Positions 33,634 through 43,839 are shown, numbered from the stretch's first letter. The stretch: 64,000 nucleotides of DNA from Anodontia alba (GCA_964016985.1 OZ024823.1:23691320-23755319), one strand, 5' to 3'. Translations and numbers: made by a program. Notes: a model not told the origin generated them from the sequence alone.

Positions 33634-33897
33634 CTATGTCAGAGTAAGCCGCTTGTCGTCAACTAGTTTTGTTGAGTATATGACTTCTATAACACTCTTA
33701 TTGTCAACATAGGCAATTATTGGAATAGTTTTAGTTGACACACCTAAAATGTCCTTCAGCATCTTTCTGTAGTAGAAAGCACTTTCTAGTCCTTCCTGTA
33801 AGCTAAGGGCCTCAGCAGCAATTGTGGATCGTACTACCCGCTTAATTTTACCAGCATGCCAAGACAGTGGGGAACATTTTCCGTGGCAGTCCATCAA
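33634..33897 (-). pseudogene. copia RNase H domain, C-terminal part
   Basis: PLSWHAGKIKRVVRSTIAAE followed by AEALSLQEGLESAFYYRKML and IIAYVDNKSVIEVI: the usual end of Ty1/copia RNase H, with the A-E-A box and D-N-K-S. Joined to the RT frame only through a frameshift around 33848-33897. Confidence 0.85.
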
Positions 33898-34582
33898 TCA
33901 GACAATATATCCTACTTGCCGTTCCGTTGTTGATATTACATAAGGCTGCATCTGTGAAGACCACAATCTTCCAGTCGTTAACTTTGTTGCTTAAATTCGG
34001 GAATGAAATCACAGACCTAATGTCTTTCAGCCGTTTGACTACTTTTACAGCCCGAGAAAGGTCGCCTATTGTTCCCTCCTTGAGTTTTGTGCTGAGATCT
34101 ATGAGTTCAAAAGCCATGTCAGGTCTGTTTCCTTGTACAGCCCAGTTGATTTGACCAATAAGCTGTCGGTATTTGGTCTGTTCCTCTGAAGTTAATGAGC
34201 TTTGCTTGTTCTGTGCTCTGTTTGGGTCAATAGTTATATTTTGTATGTTAGTGGCATAGTTGGACTGATTTAATACTATGACATCTCTGTTCTGAGCAAC
34301 TTTAAACCCTATGTAATTAAAGTTTAAAGTTTCCTTCTTCAACGTTTCTGCCACAAACCTTTTTTGCAAATTGACCATTATTTGTTCAAGATATTCGTCA
34401 CCGGCATGGAGAAAGTCATCTACATGGTAGCATATGATGCCCCTCAGTTTACCTCCTTTGTGCAAATAGAAAAGTGCTGGATCTAGTTCACTCATTTTAC
34501 ATCCCAGCCTCAATAATTCATCTTTCACACTCATGTAGAACTGCCAAGCACCATCTTTCAGCCCATATAGTCCATGTTTCAA
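33848..34582 (-). pseudogene. copia reverse transcriptase core and start of RNase H
   Basis: A 244-codon frame: GLYGLKDGAWQFY near the start, the catalytic CYHVDDFLHAG (the two aspartates present), then YRQLIGQINWAVQGNRPDMA and the RNase H start VVFTDAAL. The RT palm is therefore preserved in sequence, although the polyprotein is broken before and after. Confidence 0.9.
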
Positions 34583-34643
34583 CTTCCAAACTATCCCTTT
34601 TGCTGTGTCACTTTCTTTTGTGGCTTGATGTATACATCTCGCC

Positions 34644-34997
34644 TTAATTCTCTGCTCTGCAAAAAAGCAGACTTAATGTCTGTTGTTTTAGCGGTCCAGT
34701 TCTGGATTGATGCAATAGCCAAAATATTCCCATTGTCCCTTTTCCTACTGTCGGGCTATCCCTAGGCATAGTAAATTCCTCTTCAAAACCACGTACCACA
34801 AGCCTTGCCTTTGTTTGACCTTCTTTATTTGTAATAACCCACCTGGTCGACAATGTTTGTTGACTATAGTCTTGCACCTCATCATAGATATGGAGCTGAC
34901 TTAGTTTTTGTAGCTCCACTAATTTCGCGGCTGTTGTGTCATCCTTGTTTTGTCTCGTTACTAGGTTTACTGTCTCGTCATCATTTATCAGCTCCAA
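34644..34997 (-). pseudogene. copia RT, N-terminal part
   Basis: LSTRWVITNKEGQTKARLVV then RGFEE, the conserved RT start of Ty1/copia, followed by a shift near 34750 and ILAIASIQNWTAKTTDIKSA-like sequence in another frame before 34582. Confidence 0.85.
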
Positions 34998-35063
34998 CTG
35001 TATTTGTTCAAGATTTACACTTTTCTTTTCTTTGCTCGCTTTTTCTTGTATATTGAACTAGTG

Positions 35064-35381
35064 TTAATTCTTGCCTGTGGCTTTTCCAGCCCTTCCTAGT
35101 ACCGTCGCTTCAATCCATTCATCGGTATTTTGCGTCTTATACTGGATGCTGTCATTTGGTTTCAGAGTTGTTCTGTTCTGTTGGATATTCTGTCTGTCCA
35201 TCCTTTCAGGCTCTGGTGTTTTTCTGTTCTGTTCAATATTTTGTCTATCTATTCTCTCTGGCTCAGGAGCTGGTATATCCACTGATATTGTGTGGGGTTC
35301 TGTGCTTTCTTCATGACCCTTATTTTCATCAGTTTTATCCTTTATACTGTTCTCGCCTTCCTTCTCTTCTTCATCTGCCAA
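35064..35381 (-). pseudogene. copia integrase-RT linker
   Basis: A low-complexity acidic frame with two diverged copies of EPERMDRQNIEQNRKT and the QYKTQNTDEWIEATVLGRAG segment, as expected for the variable linker between integrase and RT. No catalytic motif. Confidence 0.65.
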
Positions 35382-35393
35382 ACTACTGTTGAC

Positions 35394-36214
35394 TTACTGA
35401 AGTCTGTTAGGAGAAACTCGCGCAAATACTCCCCCGTGTCTAACAAACATGACTTTTCCATCTTGGAACACCATTTTTCCAGGACCAAGCCAGCGTTCTT
35501 TCCATTCTCTCTTATAGAAAACCATATCACTATGTTCAAATACTTGTTCTGATGCTCTCACTTTATTCCTGAGGGCCCGCCTTACTCTTTCATCAGCTAC
35601 TGTTTGGATAAATCCTACGCGGGCAGCATGCAGATCATTCAAATGCTGTGCAAAAACCTCACTACTTGTTGATCCCTGTAATGCAGGTAAGGTATCACTC
35701 ATAATGTTTGGTAGGTTAGGGTTTTGTCCAAACACAAGTTGATGGCTGCTGTACCCATTCCACATTTGAAGTGAGTTTCTTGCCATGTTTGCCCATGAAA
35801 GTAATGTTTGAGAGTTTTTCTTTCAGTAATCAGCCTCAAGTTTGACTAACATCATGTCTGTAATGGCGTAGATCCTCTCGCATAAACCATTTTGAAATAG
35901 ACTTTCTCCTGAAGTTGTGCATAGCTGGACATTCAGAATTGAAGTGATTTCTCTGCATTGAACTCTCCCCCTTTATCCGTCATCAAAGCTTTCATGACTC
36001 CAAATTTGGCGATCCACTCAGTCATCAATGCATCTATTATGTTACATGGCTTCTTTCTGTCAATGAAAACAGACAAATTGTATCTCGACCACATGTCAGT
36101 GATATGTAGAATCCATCGACCATTACATTGTTTGAGATCCATTGCCACCTTTTCATTGAATTTTGTAGCCATTGGCATACCTACTACTGGCCTTGATGGG
36201 GTTTTGGCATACAC
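35394..36214 (-). pseudogene. copia integrase
   Basis: Frame 36214-35933 has the first two catalytic regions, AMDLKQCNGRWILHITDMWS and MTDKGGEFN. After a frameshift, ESLFQNGLCERIYAITD supplies the third catalytic residue (the E of GLCE) near 35890. A TAA then interrupts before 35786-35394, which carries the C-terminal part (HQLVFGQNPNLPNIMSDTLP, RWLGPGKMVFQDGK). All three acidic residues can be placed, but no single frame joins them. Confidence 0.85.
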
Positions 36215-36309
36215 TTTGCAAAGTTCACATTTTTCACCTATCTCTGCTAGAGTTTCCTCATATTCATCCTTTCACACCCCTGCGTCCTTTAGGAGAGCAG
36301 TCAGCCTTT

Positions 36310-36891
36310 TCATGGGGGGTGGGCAAATTGTCTATTTAGCTTCAGCAGTGTCTTGTATCTATCCTTTCTGTTCAAAACGTCAAGATTGACGGCACAAACA
36401 CTCTCCATAGGAACTTCCTCTGATTTGTCTATTGGGATACAATAGTGACCGGATGATGTCAGATTTAAAGTTACCTCTTTTCCCATTATCGCAGCTATAT
36501 CAGTTTCTAAATCTAGTTTGAGCGCAGCTTTCTTCATTGCTGCTCGTGAAAGTAACAAAGAAATGTCAGATTCTACTACATCTATCTTAATAGTTACCTC
36601 TTTCCCAGCAATCACTGCTGGCAAGCTATACTCTCCCTTGGATTTCAGACATGTTCCACCTCCAAACTTGAAAACCTTTTCACCAGCAGACTGATTCACC
36701 TTCGCTTTATCATTCTTGTCTAAAGATTCAATATAGCTGTTAACCCAATTGTCACCACAAACTGTACTGCTGCACGCACTGTCTAGAACTGCACAGTTGC
36801 ATGCATCAATTCCCAAACGACGTACCTCTTCAGTATTGTATCCTGTGAACAGCACAGCATGTTCCTCCCTTGCAATGATGACTTTTGCCAT
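36310..36891 (-). pseudogene. copia protease
   Basis: A 193-codon frame with AVLDSACSSTVCG, the active-site region of Ty1/copia proteases (D-S-x-C form). LLLSRAAMKKAALKLDLETD follows, and the pre-integrase stretch LLKLNRQFAHPP near its end. The frame is lost after HPP, where a run of G on the minus strand is missing or shifted. Confidence 0.88.
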
Positions 36892-36899
36892 GTTTTCCC

Positions 36900-37830
36900 A
36901 GCTGTCTGGGCATGCAGGTAGTAAGTGGCGGTACGATCCACATGATTAACATGTTAATTGACGACCATCTGGCCCTAAAGGATTTATGTTCTTTCTCTCC
37001 CTGTTACTCGGTTGAGTGACCCTTTACCCAAATTCTGTTCGCTGATAACCGCCGCCTCTTCCTGTTGGTCTTCTAGAATCTGGTCGCTGAAATTCTCCTC
37101 CTACTCCTGCTCCCTGTCCTGACCTTCCACGCTTCCATGTCGCTGCCTTCTCCCTGCCATAGCTGTGACCCCCGACTCTAGTTTTAGTGTATCCTGCAGC
37201 AAGCAACGCCTCCTCATTTGCTGCAAGAAAAGCTGGTTCTATCTTTATACTCGATCCATTGGTGCTAGATTCGCCATCACTCTCCTTAAAATCCTTCAAA
37301 GATTTCTTCGCCTCCTCATATAAAGTAGTTTTATTTCATAATTTATACCAGTCAACACAAGCAGTTTTTTCTCTTTGGTAATGTTTGCTTTTCTTAGTAA
37401 CTTAAATGCCAAAATTTCAGGTGGTAAGGTCATGTTTTACTTTTCAGTTTTCTTGTACTTAGAGTCAAATATGGCTATGTATTCCGTCACAGACTGTCCA
37501 TCAGTTCTATAAAAATCGTTAAAATCTTCATTTTTTTTTCTAAACGGTCAGTGAGGTCATCTTTGGCTAAATGTTCATCAAAAAAAATTATCAAAACTGT
37601 TAATCCATTATTACTTTTTAAATCATCAATTGCAATCTGATCAAATTTTTTTCTCTAATTTGTGATTCATCATCATCTGGGAGTGACAAAGCAATTGCAA
37701 TATCTTGTTTGTCCTTACTGAGATCTGTAATCTCTGTCCATGCTAATAACTCTTGCCTGAACCGCTCATATATATTTGCCTTTTGAAGGTTGGTGGATTT
37801 ATTCCTGTTGTCAGATTGACTTTTCCACAA
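36900..37830 (-). pseudogene. copia Gag remnant with a zinc knuckle
   Basis: Frames 37830-37618 (NIYERFRQELLAWTEITDLS) and 37299-37024 (a Gly/Arg-rich region, RGRSGQGAGVGGEFQRP) belong to Gag. A CCHC knuckle reads C-stop-S-C-G-S-Y-R-H-L-L-P-A-C at about 36915-36960: the spacing is right, but a TAA sits inside it. Several frameshifts lie between. Confidence 0.75.
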
Positions 37831-37927
37831 AAATCAAGAATAAATACAAACTGCCAGATCTAGCACCAGTTTCAGCAAGCCTCCACTGTTTAAGAGTCCT
37901 GTCGTACCCCTGAGGACTGTCCCCCTC

Positions 37928-37939
37928 GCTCTGCTACCA
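37928..37939 (-). promoter_or_regulatory. Primer-binding site, initiator tRNA-Met type
   Basis: Two bases inside the 5' LTR the minus strand reads TGGTAGCAGAGC, complementary in 11 of 12 positions to the 3' end of animal initiator tRNA-Met (known to end in CUCUGCUACCA). Confidence 0.75.
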
Positions 37940-37941
37940 CT

Positions 37942-38151
37942 TGATAAACGCTAACTCTAATTAACAGTAACACACTTTATTTACTGTACACAATGGTACC
38001 AAAGGTAATTACTTAACGTCATGTTGCCATGGTTTCATTTGTGACGTCATAACGTCACAAGACGTCACTTAATGTTGTTTCCTAATGAAGAGTAAATTAA
38101 TTAAACAGAAGAGTTACCTTAGGAAGAATAGCAATATACATGAAATTAACA
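37942..38151 (-). repeat. 5' LTR of the copia element
   Basis: Same ends as the 3' LTR. It differs by an ACTT insertion near 38006, loss of CTAA/AACT near 38119 and a handful of substitutions, including two in the CRE-like repeats. Confidence 0.92.
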
Positions 38152-38156
38152 GTATA

Positions 38157-38652
38157 AGTATCAAGATCACAGCACAATGTCATACTTATGTGGATTTATA
38201 CTGTCTGAGCTATCAAGCTTCATTTGTATGTAGAACCGAAATGCTTCACAAGGAAGAATTATTTAACATGGCAGTATCTGATCTTTGATACGTGATATAA
38301 TTTGGCTAAACAAGTTCTGTATGGTGAAAAATGCCTTGATATAAAACTGTTTCTACTTGTTTTTTGTATTAAATTTAAAAAGAGAGTCCTCCAGTCAGAA
38401 ATGTTATGGTAATGTAATAATATGGCAGTCCTAAGGGAGTGACTGAATATGTGGGCCGATGTCCAATGACAGCTCCTTGGGGTAGTTGGTTTGGGAAGAC
38501 CCACATTACAAATCAGTTAATCAATCTATCAAATCAACTTTATTTTCTCAGAATACATGCGGTATTGAATGAGAACTGTCGTGACAATAATAATACAGCA
38601 TAGCATATAAGAAAAGCAAGAATTTACCTTTCTAGAAGACGATTATTAGGTA
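38157..38652. other. No gene; right flank of the copia target
   Basis: The first ~20 bp (AGTATCAAGATCACAGC) match 39296-39312, confirming the reconstructed target. The remainder shows nothing recognisable. Confidence 0.5.
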
Positions 38653-38983
38653 CAGTCGACTCTCGTTATCTCGAATTCCAAGGGGCTCTCTGATACACTT
38701 CGATATATTCGTACCTCGACATATCAGATTTGTAGAATTGAGGCAAAAATAATTCGAACAACCACATTTAACAAATTTATAGGTAAATGGACTCTTGAAA
38801 TTAGAGATATAGTGAAAATATTGTGGAAAAGAGGAAAAATTGCTCCTTAGGAGCAATTTCTCCATTTTTCCACAATATTTTTCACCTGTTGTTAGATGTT
38901 CATGTTTAGGCAGGGACAAGATTTTCACTTCGAGATAAGCGGTTATTCGAGATAAGCGAGGTCGAGATAACGAGAGTCAACTG
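38653..38983. mobile_element. pogo/Tigger-like MITE, copy 3
   Basis: CAGTCGACTCTCGTTATCTC after TA and GATAACGAGAGTCAACTG before TA. Internal hairpin AAAAATTGCTCCTTAGGAGC then AATTT. All three copies in the window are ~330 bp. Confidence 0.87.
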
Positions 38984-39124
38984 TATATTCTATATCTATG
39001 TTTCAGAAAACAAGAAAATGTAGTAGAGGGGAATGATATTGCTTTTTTAGCATACCAAGCCAAGGGTAACAACCTCCTATATACATAGTGATGCGGAAAT
39101 TATATAGTTTTGTCCCTTACAAAA

Positions 39125-39157
39125 TTGTTGTTTTCTTTTTTTTTTTTTTTTTTTGTT

Positions 39158-39192
<35 letters not shown>
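39125..39192. repeat. Poly-T tract
   Basis: Nearly pure T with TTGTTG interruptions; the lysine-rich minus-strand frame is an artefact. Confidence 0.95.
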
Positions 39193-39204
39193 TGAACTCG
39201 GTCC

Positions 39205-39330
39205 GCTGGAGTACCTGGAAATGATTCAAAAGAGTTATAGCGTTTCCGTCCTTTATTTTATACAGATTGTATAAGTATCTTATACAGATTGTATAAGTAT
39301 CAAGGTTACAGCAAAATGTAACCTCCAAGG
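39205..39330 (+). repeat. Unoccupied relative of the copia target site
   Basis: CTGGAAATGATTC through TTATACAGATTGTATAAGTA and TCAAGGTTACAGCAAAATGT matches both flanks of the copia element joined across a single GTATA. CTTATACAGATTGTATAAGTAT-like sequence is itself repeated twice here. Confidence 0.75.
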
Positions 39331-39649
39331 ACCTAAAGCCTAATAAAGAAAACTTAAGTAGATGCATAAGTATCTCGCCTTGTAATTAAGCTGCTTTAGC
39401 CTGTTGGCATCTAGTTAAGACTTGTGGCAATCTCTCAGGTGGTCAGATAATTAATTTCGGCATCTTTACAAAACAAAAAAATAGCTTTGAGCTGTTGAAA
39501 GGGTAAGACGCTTAAGACTGATTATAACGTTTTTTGTTTTGTTTTTGTTTTTTTTTTTAGGCCACATAACTTTAGTCGAGATTGAGCATGAAATAATTTT
39601 ATCGCCCCGCACCCACCCCACCCACTTCCCTCCTCCATCCTTCCGCTGA

Positions 39650-40010
39650 AAGTATGTGTACAAGTACTGATTAACCGCTTAGAGGACTAAGCCTACTAAG
39701 GAACAGTGTCATTACGAAAACATGCCTATTCAAATATACTGAAAATTTTACCACCGAAAAATGAAAATTTTCAGATGAAAAATTCTGATATTTTTTATAT
39801 TTCTGCTCAAAACATAGATTGTGGGTACTTGTTAGAACCGCCTCGACGAGGCGGTTCTAACGAGTACCCACAATCTATGTTTTAGAGCAGAAATAAGAAA
39901 ATAATGTATACCCCAGTAAACCCCAGGTTTACTGTATAAAACTGGGGTTTAAGGGGGTCAACTTTATATAAGCATGTTTTCTTGATGTGGCCGTAAAACT
40001 TCAACTAAAA
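39650..40010 (+). mobile_element. SINE 3' fragment split by PAL copy 5
   Basis: Left piece ACCGCTTAGAGGACTAAGCC (39671-39692) and right piece GGCCGTAAAACTTCAAC (39989-40005) belong to the body and end of the SINE at 18060. PAL copy 5 sits between them. The tRNA head is missing. Confidence 0.7.
39710..39987 (+). mobile_element. PAL copy 5, inside a SINE fragment
   Basis: CATTACGAAAACATGCCTAT to AGCATGTTTTCTTGATG. Near-perfect central palindrome, centre CCTCGACGAGG. Confidence 0.92.
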
Positions 40011-40075
40011 ACAACTAACAAATTTTTTTAAGAGGAATGGACACATGTTTAAGAGAGGAAATCCGGTAAAAATGC

Positions 40076-40173
40076 TTCTCTTCTGAGAACAGGATCTATT
40101 CTAAAAGGAAAAAATTTGCTCCCTTTTGGAGCATTTTTTTTTCCTTTTAGGATAGATCCTTTTCAGAAAAACC
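40076..40173. repeat. H-family hairpin
   Basis: TTCTGAGAACAGGATCTATT at the left pairs with AGGATAGATCCTTTTCAGAA at the right. Inner arms TTTGCTCCC / GGAGCA. About 98 bp. Confidence 0.7.
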
Positions 40174-40655
40174 TTGGTGTGCAGAAAGGCAAATAGGAAG
40201 ACATATATATTATCCCTCTTGTACGAAATGTTGCATATTGTACAAAGTGAATCTTCTATTTTCTTTTGATTTATATAAGTCTAAAAAGAATGAACCTTAA
40301 GAGCAATGAACACTTTCAAAACTGAAAACAGCTAAATGTCAAGTTTACCGGGCCAAATTAGCTGACTTCAACCTATTAGGCTCACCTGTGACCCTCACAT
40401 ACAGTTTCAAAATTCCTCGAATTGGCTCAACGACCACAAAGGACAAGAAAATATATACTTTAATGTTCTGGGGTTCTGGGGTATACGTAATGCACAGTCT
40501 CTATAATGGTAGTTCCAGTCTTGATTCTTGATATTACAAGAGAACACTATAACCTCCAATATGACTAGGTAATACGACACTTGGTATGAGCTATAGAGCG
40601 AAACTGGACAAATATTGTAAATGTTCTGACATCTGTATATTACTTTCAGTGCCAT

Positions 40656-40761
40656 CCCAGCTAGCATTCTACTAAATCTACATCGGGCCGTCATCGGCCC
40701 GTCAGCTACCCTGACGGGCCGATGATGGCCCGATATAGATTTACGTAGAATGCTGACTGGG
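40656..40761. repeat. Fold-back element FB1
   Basis: A 106-bp hairpin: CCCAGCTAGCATTCTACTAA at the left, its diverged inverse at the right, and GGCCGTCATCGGCCCGTCAG against CTGACGGGCCGATGATGGCC in the middle. Same family as 43733-43839. Confidence 0.85.
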
Positions 40762-41140
40762 TCCGTATGTCCTCCTCATGTATACAAAACTATATATTGT
40801 ACATACACAGAATATGCATTGCTATGCAACGTGAAAATGATTTGTGAACGACGGGCAAACGCCGGGAGCGGACTGTGTAGACCTTGGTCTTTGTTATCCG
40901 CAAAGTAAAAATACAAAAACATTGCTATTCAACGTGAAATTTTTGTATTGCCTATTATTATGGGCGACTTGCAGTTGTCCGGATCGGAATGCGCAGGAGC
41001 GCAGTCCGATGGGGACCGTTGCTATTCGCGCTGAGGAGCAGGGATACAGACCATTTCAGCGACCTGATCGTGCGCTCACGTGGTCTGGTTTGGATACTTG
41101 TTCTACTGTTGATTTTTCATGCGTGTCCTCAGACGGTATT

Positions 41141-41187
<47 letters not shown>

Positions 41188-41847
41188 AAGTACATACCCA
41201 ATTGAAAGTACAATTATCTCAATACAATAATTTACAGTCATCCCTAGCTTTGTTTGGTGTGTTGAAGCCTTCAGACGGTATTAATCGTCACTAATAGCAC
41301 GAGACAGTTATAGGCAGCACGGGTCTTTATATCCCAACGAGGCTATCCCTCATTGAATTCACGGACTGTCTCTCGTAATAACGGTCACCCTGACCGATAT
41401 TCCAGTTAATCTGAATTTAATAGGTGTTACCTACATCCGTGCGTCCAAATTATCATCGCATGCTTCATAGTTGGGTTGGCCAGATCTAACTGAATTTGAT
41501 TTCAAACCACGCTTGACTTCTGAATCCACTGCATGAATTGCGATATAACGTTCAAGTCAACAATATTTCAGTAGTTCAGAGACATTGCCACCAAATTTGT
41601 GGGACTTTACCCGAACCGATCACATGAATTCGGGTACTGCTTAGTTACTTGCAGCTCTGCCATGGAGGCTTTAGGCAGCCCATCTATTTCGTGATCCCCA
41701 AAGGGCGGGACCATGCTTTCCGAATACCGAAAACTAGTGTATGCCGATGACAGGTACAATGACAATATACTATCGTTCGCTTACCTGAAATCCATTTTAC
41801 TGCTTCAGGATTCTCCTAAAGGTTTTTGACCGTTTGTGCGTTTTTGT
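40762..41847. other. No supported gene; (AG)n at 41145-41185
   Basis: A 128-codon plus-strand frame (40844-41230) ends through the AG repeat as an RE polymer. Before that it has no known motif or splice context, so it is not called. Confidence 0.5.
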
Positions 41848-41864
41848 TTGTTTTTTTTTTTTTT

Positions 41865-41896
<32 letters not shown>

Positions 41897-41998
41897 TTTT
41901 TTTTTTTGTTTTTTTTTTTTTGTTGCTTTTTTTTTTTTTTTTTTTTTTTTGTTTTTGTTTTTTTTTGTGTGTTTTTTTTTTTTTTGTTTTTTTTTTTA
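41848..41998. repeat. T-rich low-complexity tract
   Basis: About 150 bp of T runs separated by single G or C. Phenylalanine-rich frames over it are artefacts. Confidence 0.95.
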
Positions 41999-42517
41999 TC
42001 TTTGTTTCTTAAGGTCTTGTTTTTTTTAAGCGAGTCTGCACATTATGAAAAGCAGAAAATAACATGAAAATAACAACAATTTACAAACCGGTCAAACAAA
42101 CACATTATTGTGTCGAAGAGTTTTAAGATTATCACATGAAAAGAGCGTAAAGTCTATATGTTATCAAAAACTCTACATTAAAGTGTACCTTATGCACAAA
42201 ACGAATCATGCTTAGCTTGTAAATAGATGGGAAATGGATAGAAATCAAATTCGAAGTGGAGATAAAATTCAAAATGGCGGCGATCGTAAATGTTGTAGGC
42301 TAACGCCATAAGTCTCGTGATTCAACCCCTTGCAATTGGAATGCTTGGCGTTATTGGCTGTTTTGTTGCTATTTTCGTCACGGCCGCCGTGTCAGTAGGA
42401 TCTGCCAAATCACGAAACGCTTATTGTTTTTCAGGATAAGCACCGAACCACCCAAGCGTTTGTTGGAACGGTACATTTTTGGTCACACACATCACTGGTC
42501 ACATCGGTAGTCTATAG

Positions 42518-42588
42518 AAGTGCGTCTGCATGCCGAACCGCTCTGCGGTTCGGGGGAAACTGCGAAGCAGTTCCCGTTGGACGCACTT
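42518..42588. other. Compact three-way-junction palindrome
   Basis: A 71-bp unit: outer stem AAGTGCGTC/GACGCACTT (9 bp), then two hairpins, CCGAACCGC-TCT-GCGGTTCGG and GGGAAACTGC-GAA-GCAGTTCCC (one bulged A). It is close to tRNA size but has no A or B box, and the anticodon-like geometry is absent. I saw only one copy in the window. Whether it acts as DNA cruciform or RNA is unknown. Confidence 0.7.
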
Positions 42589-42729
42589 ATTACAATTGAA
42601 AGGATTCTATGCAGATCGATTACCCTCCTGTGGATAATATTCTTGTGTATATGTGTAGGTATGTGCATGCATGTGCATACACGCGCATATTATCAGTTTC
42701 AGCCAATAACAAAAGAAACAAAATGTGTA

Positions 42730-42930
42730 CAGTATATACCCTAGATATTCGGACACTTCGACGCCTTACTATGCTTGTTCTAAAATTTGAACAAGTACAA
42801 TATATTACCCGATGTTGTGTCTAAAAGTTGCTGGATAGGTGGCTGGCGCTATGGACCCTATTGAGACGCGGTGTTCCACCTGGGTCTACACTGTTTGCCC
42901 AGGCCTGCCTGTCCGAATCTATACGGTGGG
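42730..42930. repeat. CAG-family element, core half lost
   Basis: TTTGAACAAGTACAATATAT and the end GCCTGCCTGTCCGAAT match 12545-12770. The core reads GACCCTATTGAGACGCGG followed by GGGTCTACACTGTTTG. Confidence 0.65.
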
Positions 42931-43439
42931 TGTGGAATTAATGATATTGTATAACAGTTTAATGCATACGATTCAGTTTTAATTGTCAATTTCACGCATG
43001 CTTTTCAAACAGATATTTCTCTAAGCACCTCTTATGCCATATTCTGTATGGATTGAGTGAAATAAAGTTATTATTTTATTTTACTAAAGTGAAGTACTGG
43101 TAGTAGCTTTACAGCCGCCACACCGCACTGAAAACAGCATCGTTCAGTAATATATACTCTGAACTGTGTGTAATGCTGGAAAATGGTGGATAGTAATTTT
43201 GTGTTTGTCCCAAAGTTCGGGTTGTTGCTGCTGCTGTTATTGTTTCAATGAAATTATATTCAAAACAAGGCTTTGGAACATGTAGTACATATTGGGTTAA
43301 AAAAAGATAATATATACAGGTCTTATGTGTTTTATTATAGCCACTTTCATCGTGTTTGTACAACCTGATGCATAAAACAGAAAAGAATTGTAGAAAGCCT
43401 GAATAATTCAATGTTAGGAAAATAAGTGAGCCATAACGT
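42931..43439. other. No feature recognised
   Basis: A 146-codon minus-strand frame (43109-43549) begins inside a GAT repeat and contains no domain I can recognise. It is treated as chance. Confidence 0.45.
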
Positions 43440-43650
43440 AAGAAAATGTACCTTCGGAAATCAGCGCCAAGCGAAGATTCAGATGAGCCTCGCACAGCCT
43501 GTTGTTCACTGGGCGCATTTCGTATAGCCAAGGATAAAATGTTTTTCATGCGGACAACGGAAACTGATCAGTTTGTGCGGATGTGCAGGCTGATTTAAGT
43601 TTTCGTTGAGCGCGCATGTCAGATGGTACGTTTTCTCGCGTTGTGACCCA
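43440..43650. repeat. GAT-family repeat
   Basis: GAAGATTCAGATGAGCCTCG, TTTTTCATGCGGACAACGG and GCGCGCATGTCAGATGGTAC are in the usual order. The inverse ends AACGTA / TACGTT face each other. Confidence 0.7.
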
Positions 43651-43732
43651 AGCGTGTATCCATCGTAAATAAGGATAATCCACAAGCACGTATCCTAACG
43701 TGGCCAGCATAATCCTTGCGTCGTATAGGATA

Positions 43733-43839
43733 CCCAGCTAGCATTCTTTATAAATCTCCAGCGGGCTGTTATCGGCCCGTCAGGGTAGCTGACGGGCCGA
43801 TAACGGCCCGCTGTAGATTTATAAAGAATGCTAGCTGGG
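43733..43839. repeat. Fold-back element FB2 with TA flanks
   Basis: A 107-bp almost perfect hairpin beginning CCCAGCTAGCATTCTTTATA and ending with its exact inverse, flanked by TA on each side. Centre CGGCCCGTCAGGGTAGCTGA then CGGGCCG. Confidence 0.88.

Larger units (their letters stand above)
33112..38156 (-). mobile_element. Ty1/copia LTR retrotransposon, structurally complete, coding broken
   Basis: A 5,035-bp element (33117-38151) flanked by the 5-bp target duplication GTATA (33112-33116, 38152-38156). It has two ~210-bp LTRs, a primer-binding site next to the 5' LTR, a gag remnant, then protease, integrase, reverse transcriptase and RNase H in the Ty1/copia order. By eye the LTRs differ by about 8 substitutions and three indels, so the insertion is not recent. 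Every domain is separated from the next by frameshifts or stops, so it is dead by itself. Confidence 0.93.

Noticed and set aside
33112..38156. Active retrotransposon
   Set aside because: Frameshifts or stops separate every domain, although the structural parts are complete.
40844..41230. 128-codon plus-strand frame
   Set aside because: It ends in an (AG)n-derived RE polymer, with no homology or splice evidence.
41826..42067. Phe-rich frames
   Set aside because: Translation of a T-rich low-complexity tract.
43109..43549. 146-codon minus-strand frame
   Set aside because: It starts in a GAT repeat and has no recognisable domain; chance in AT-rich DNA is more likely.
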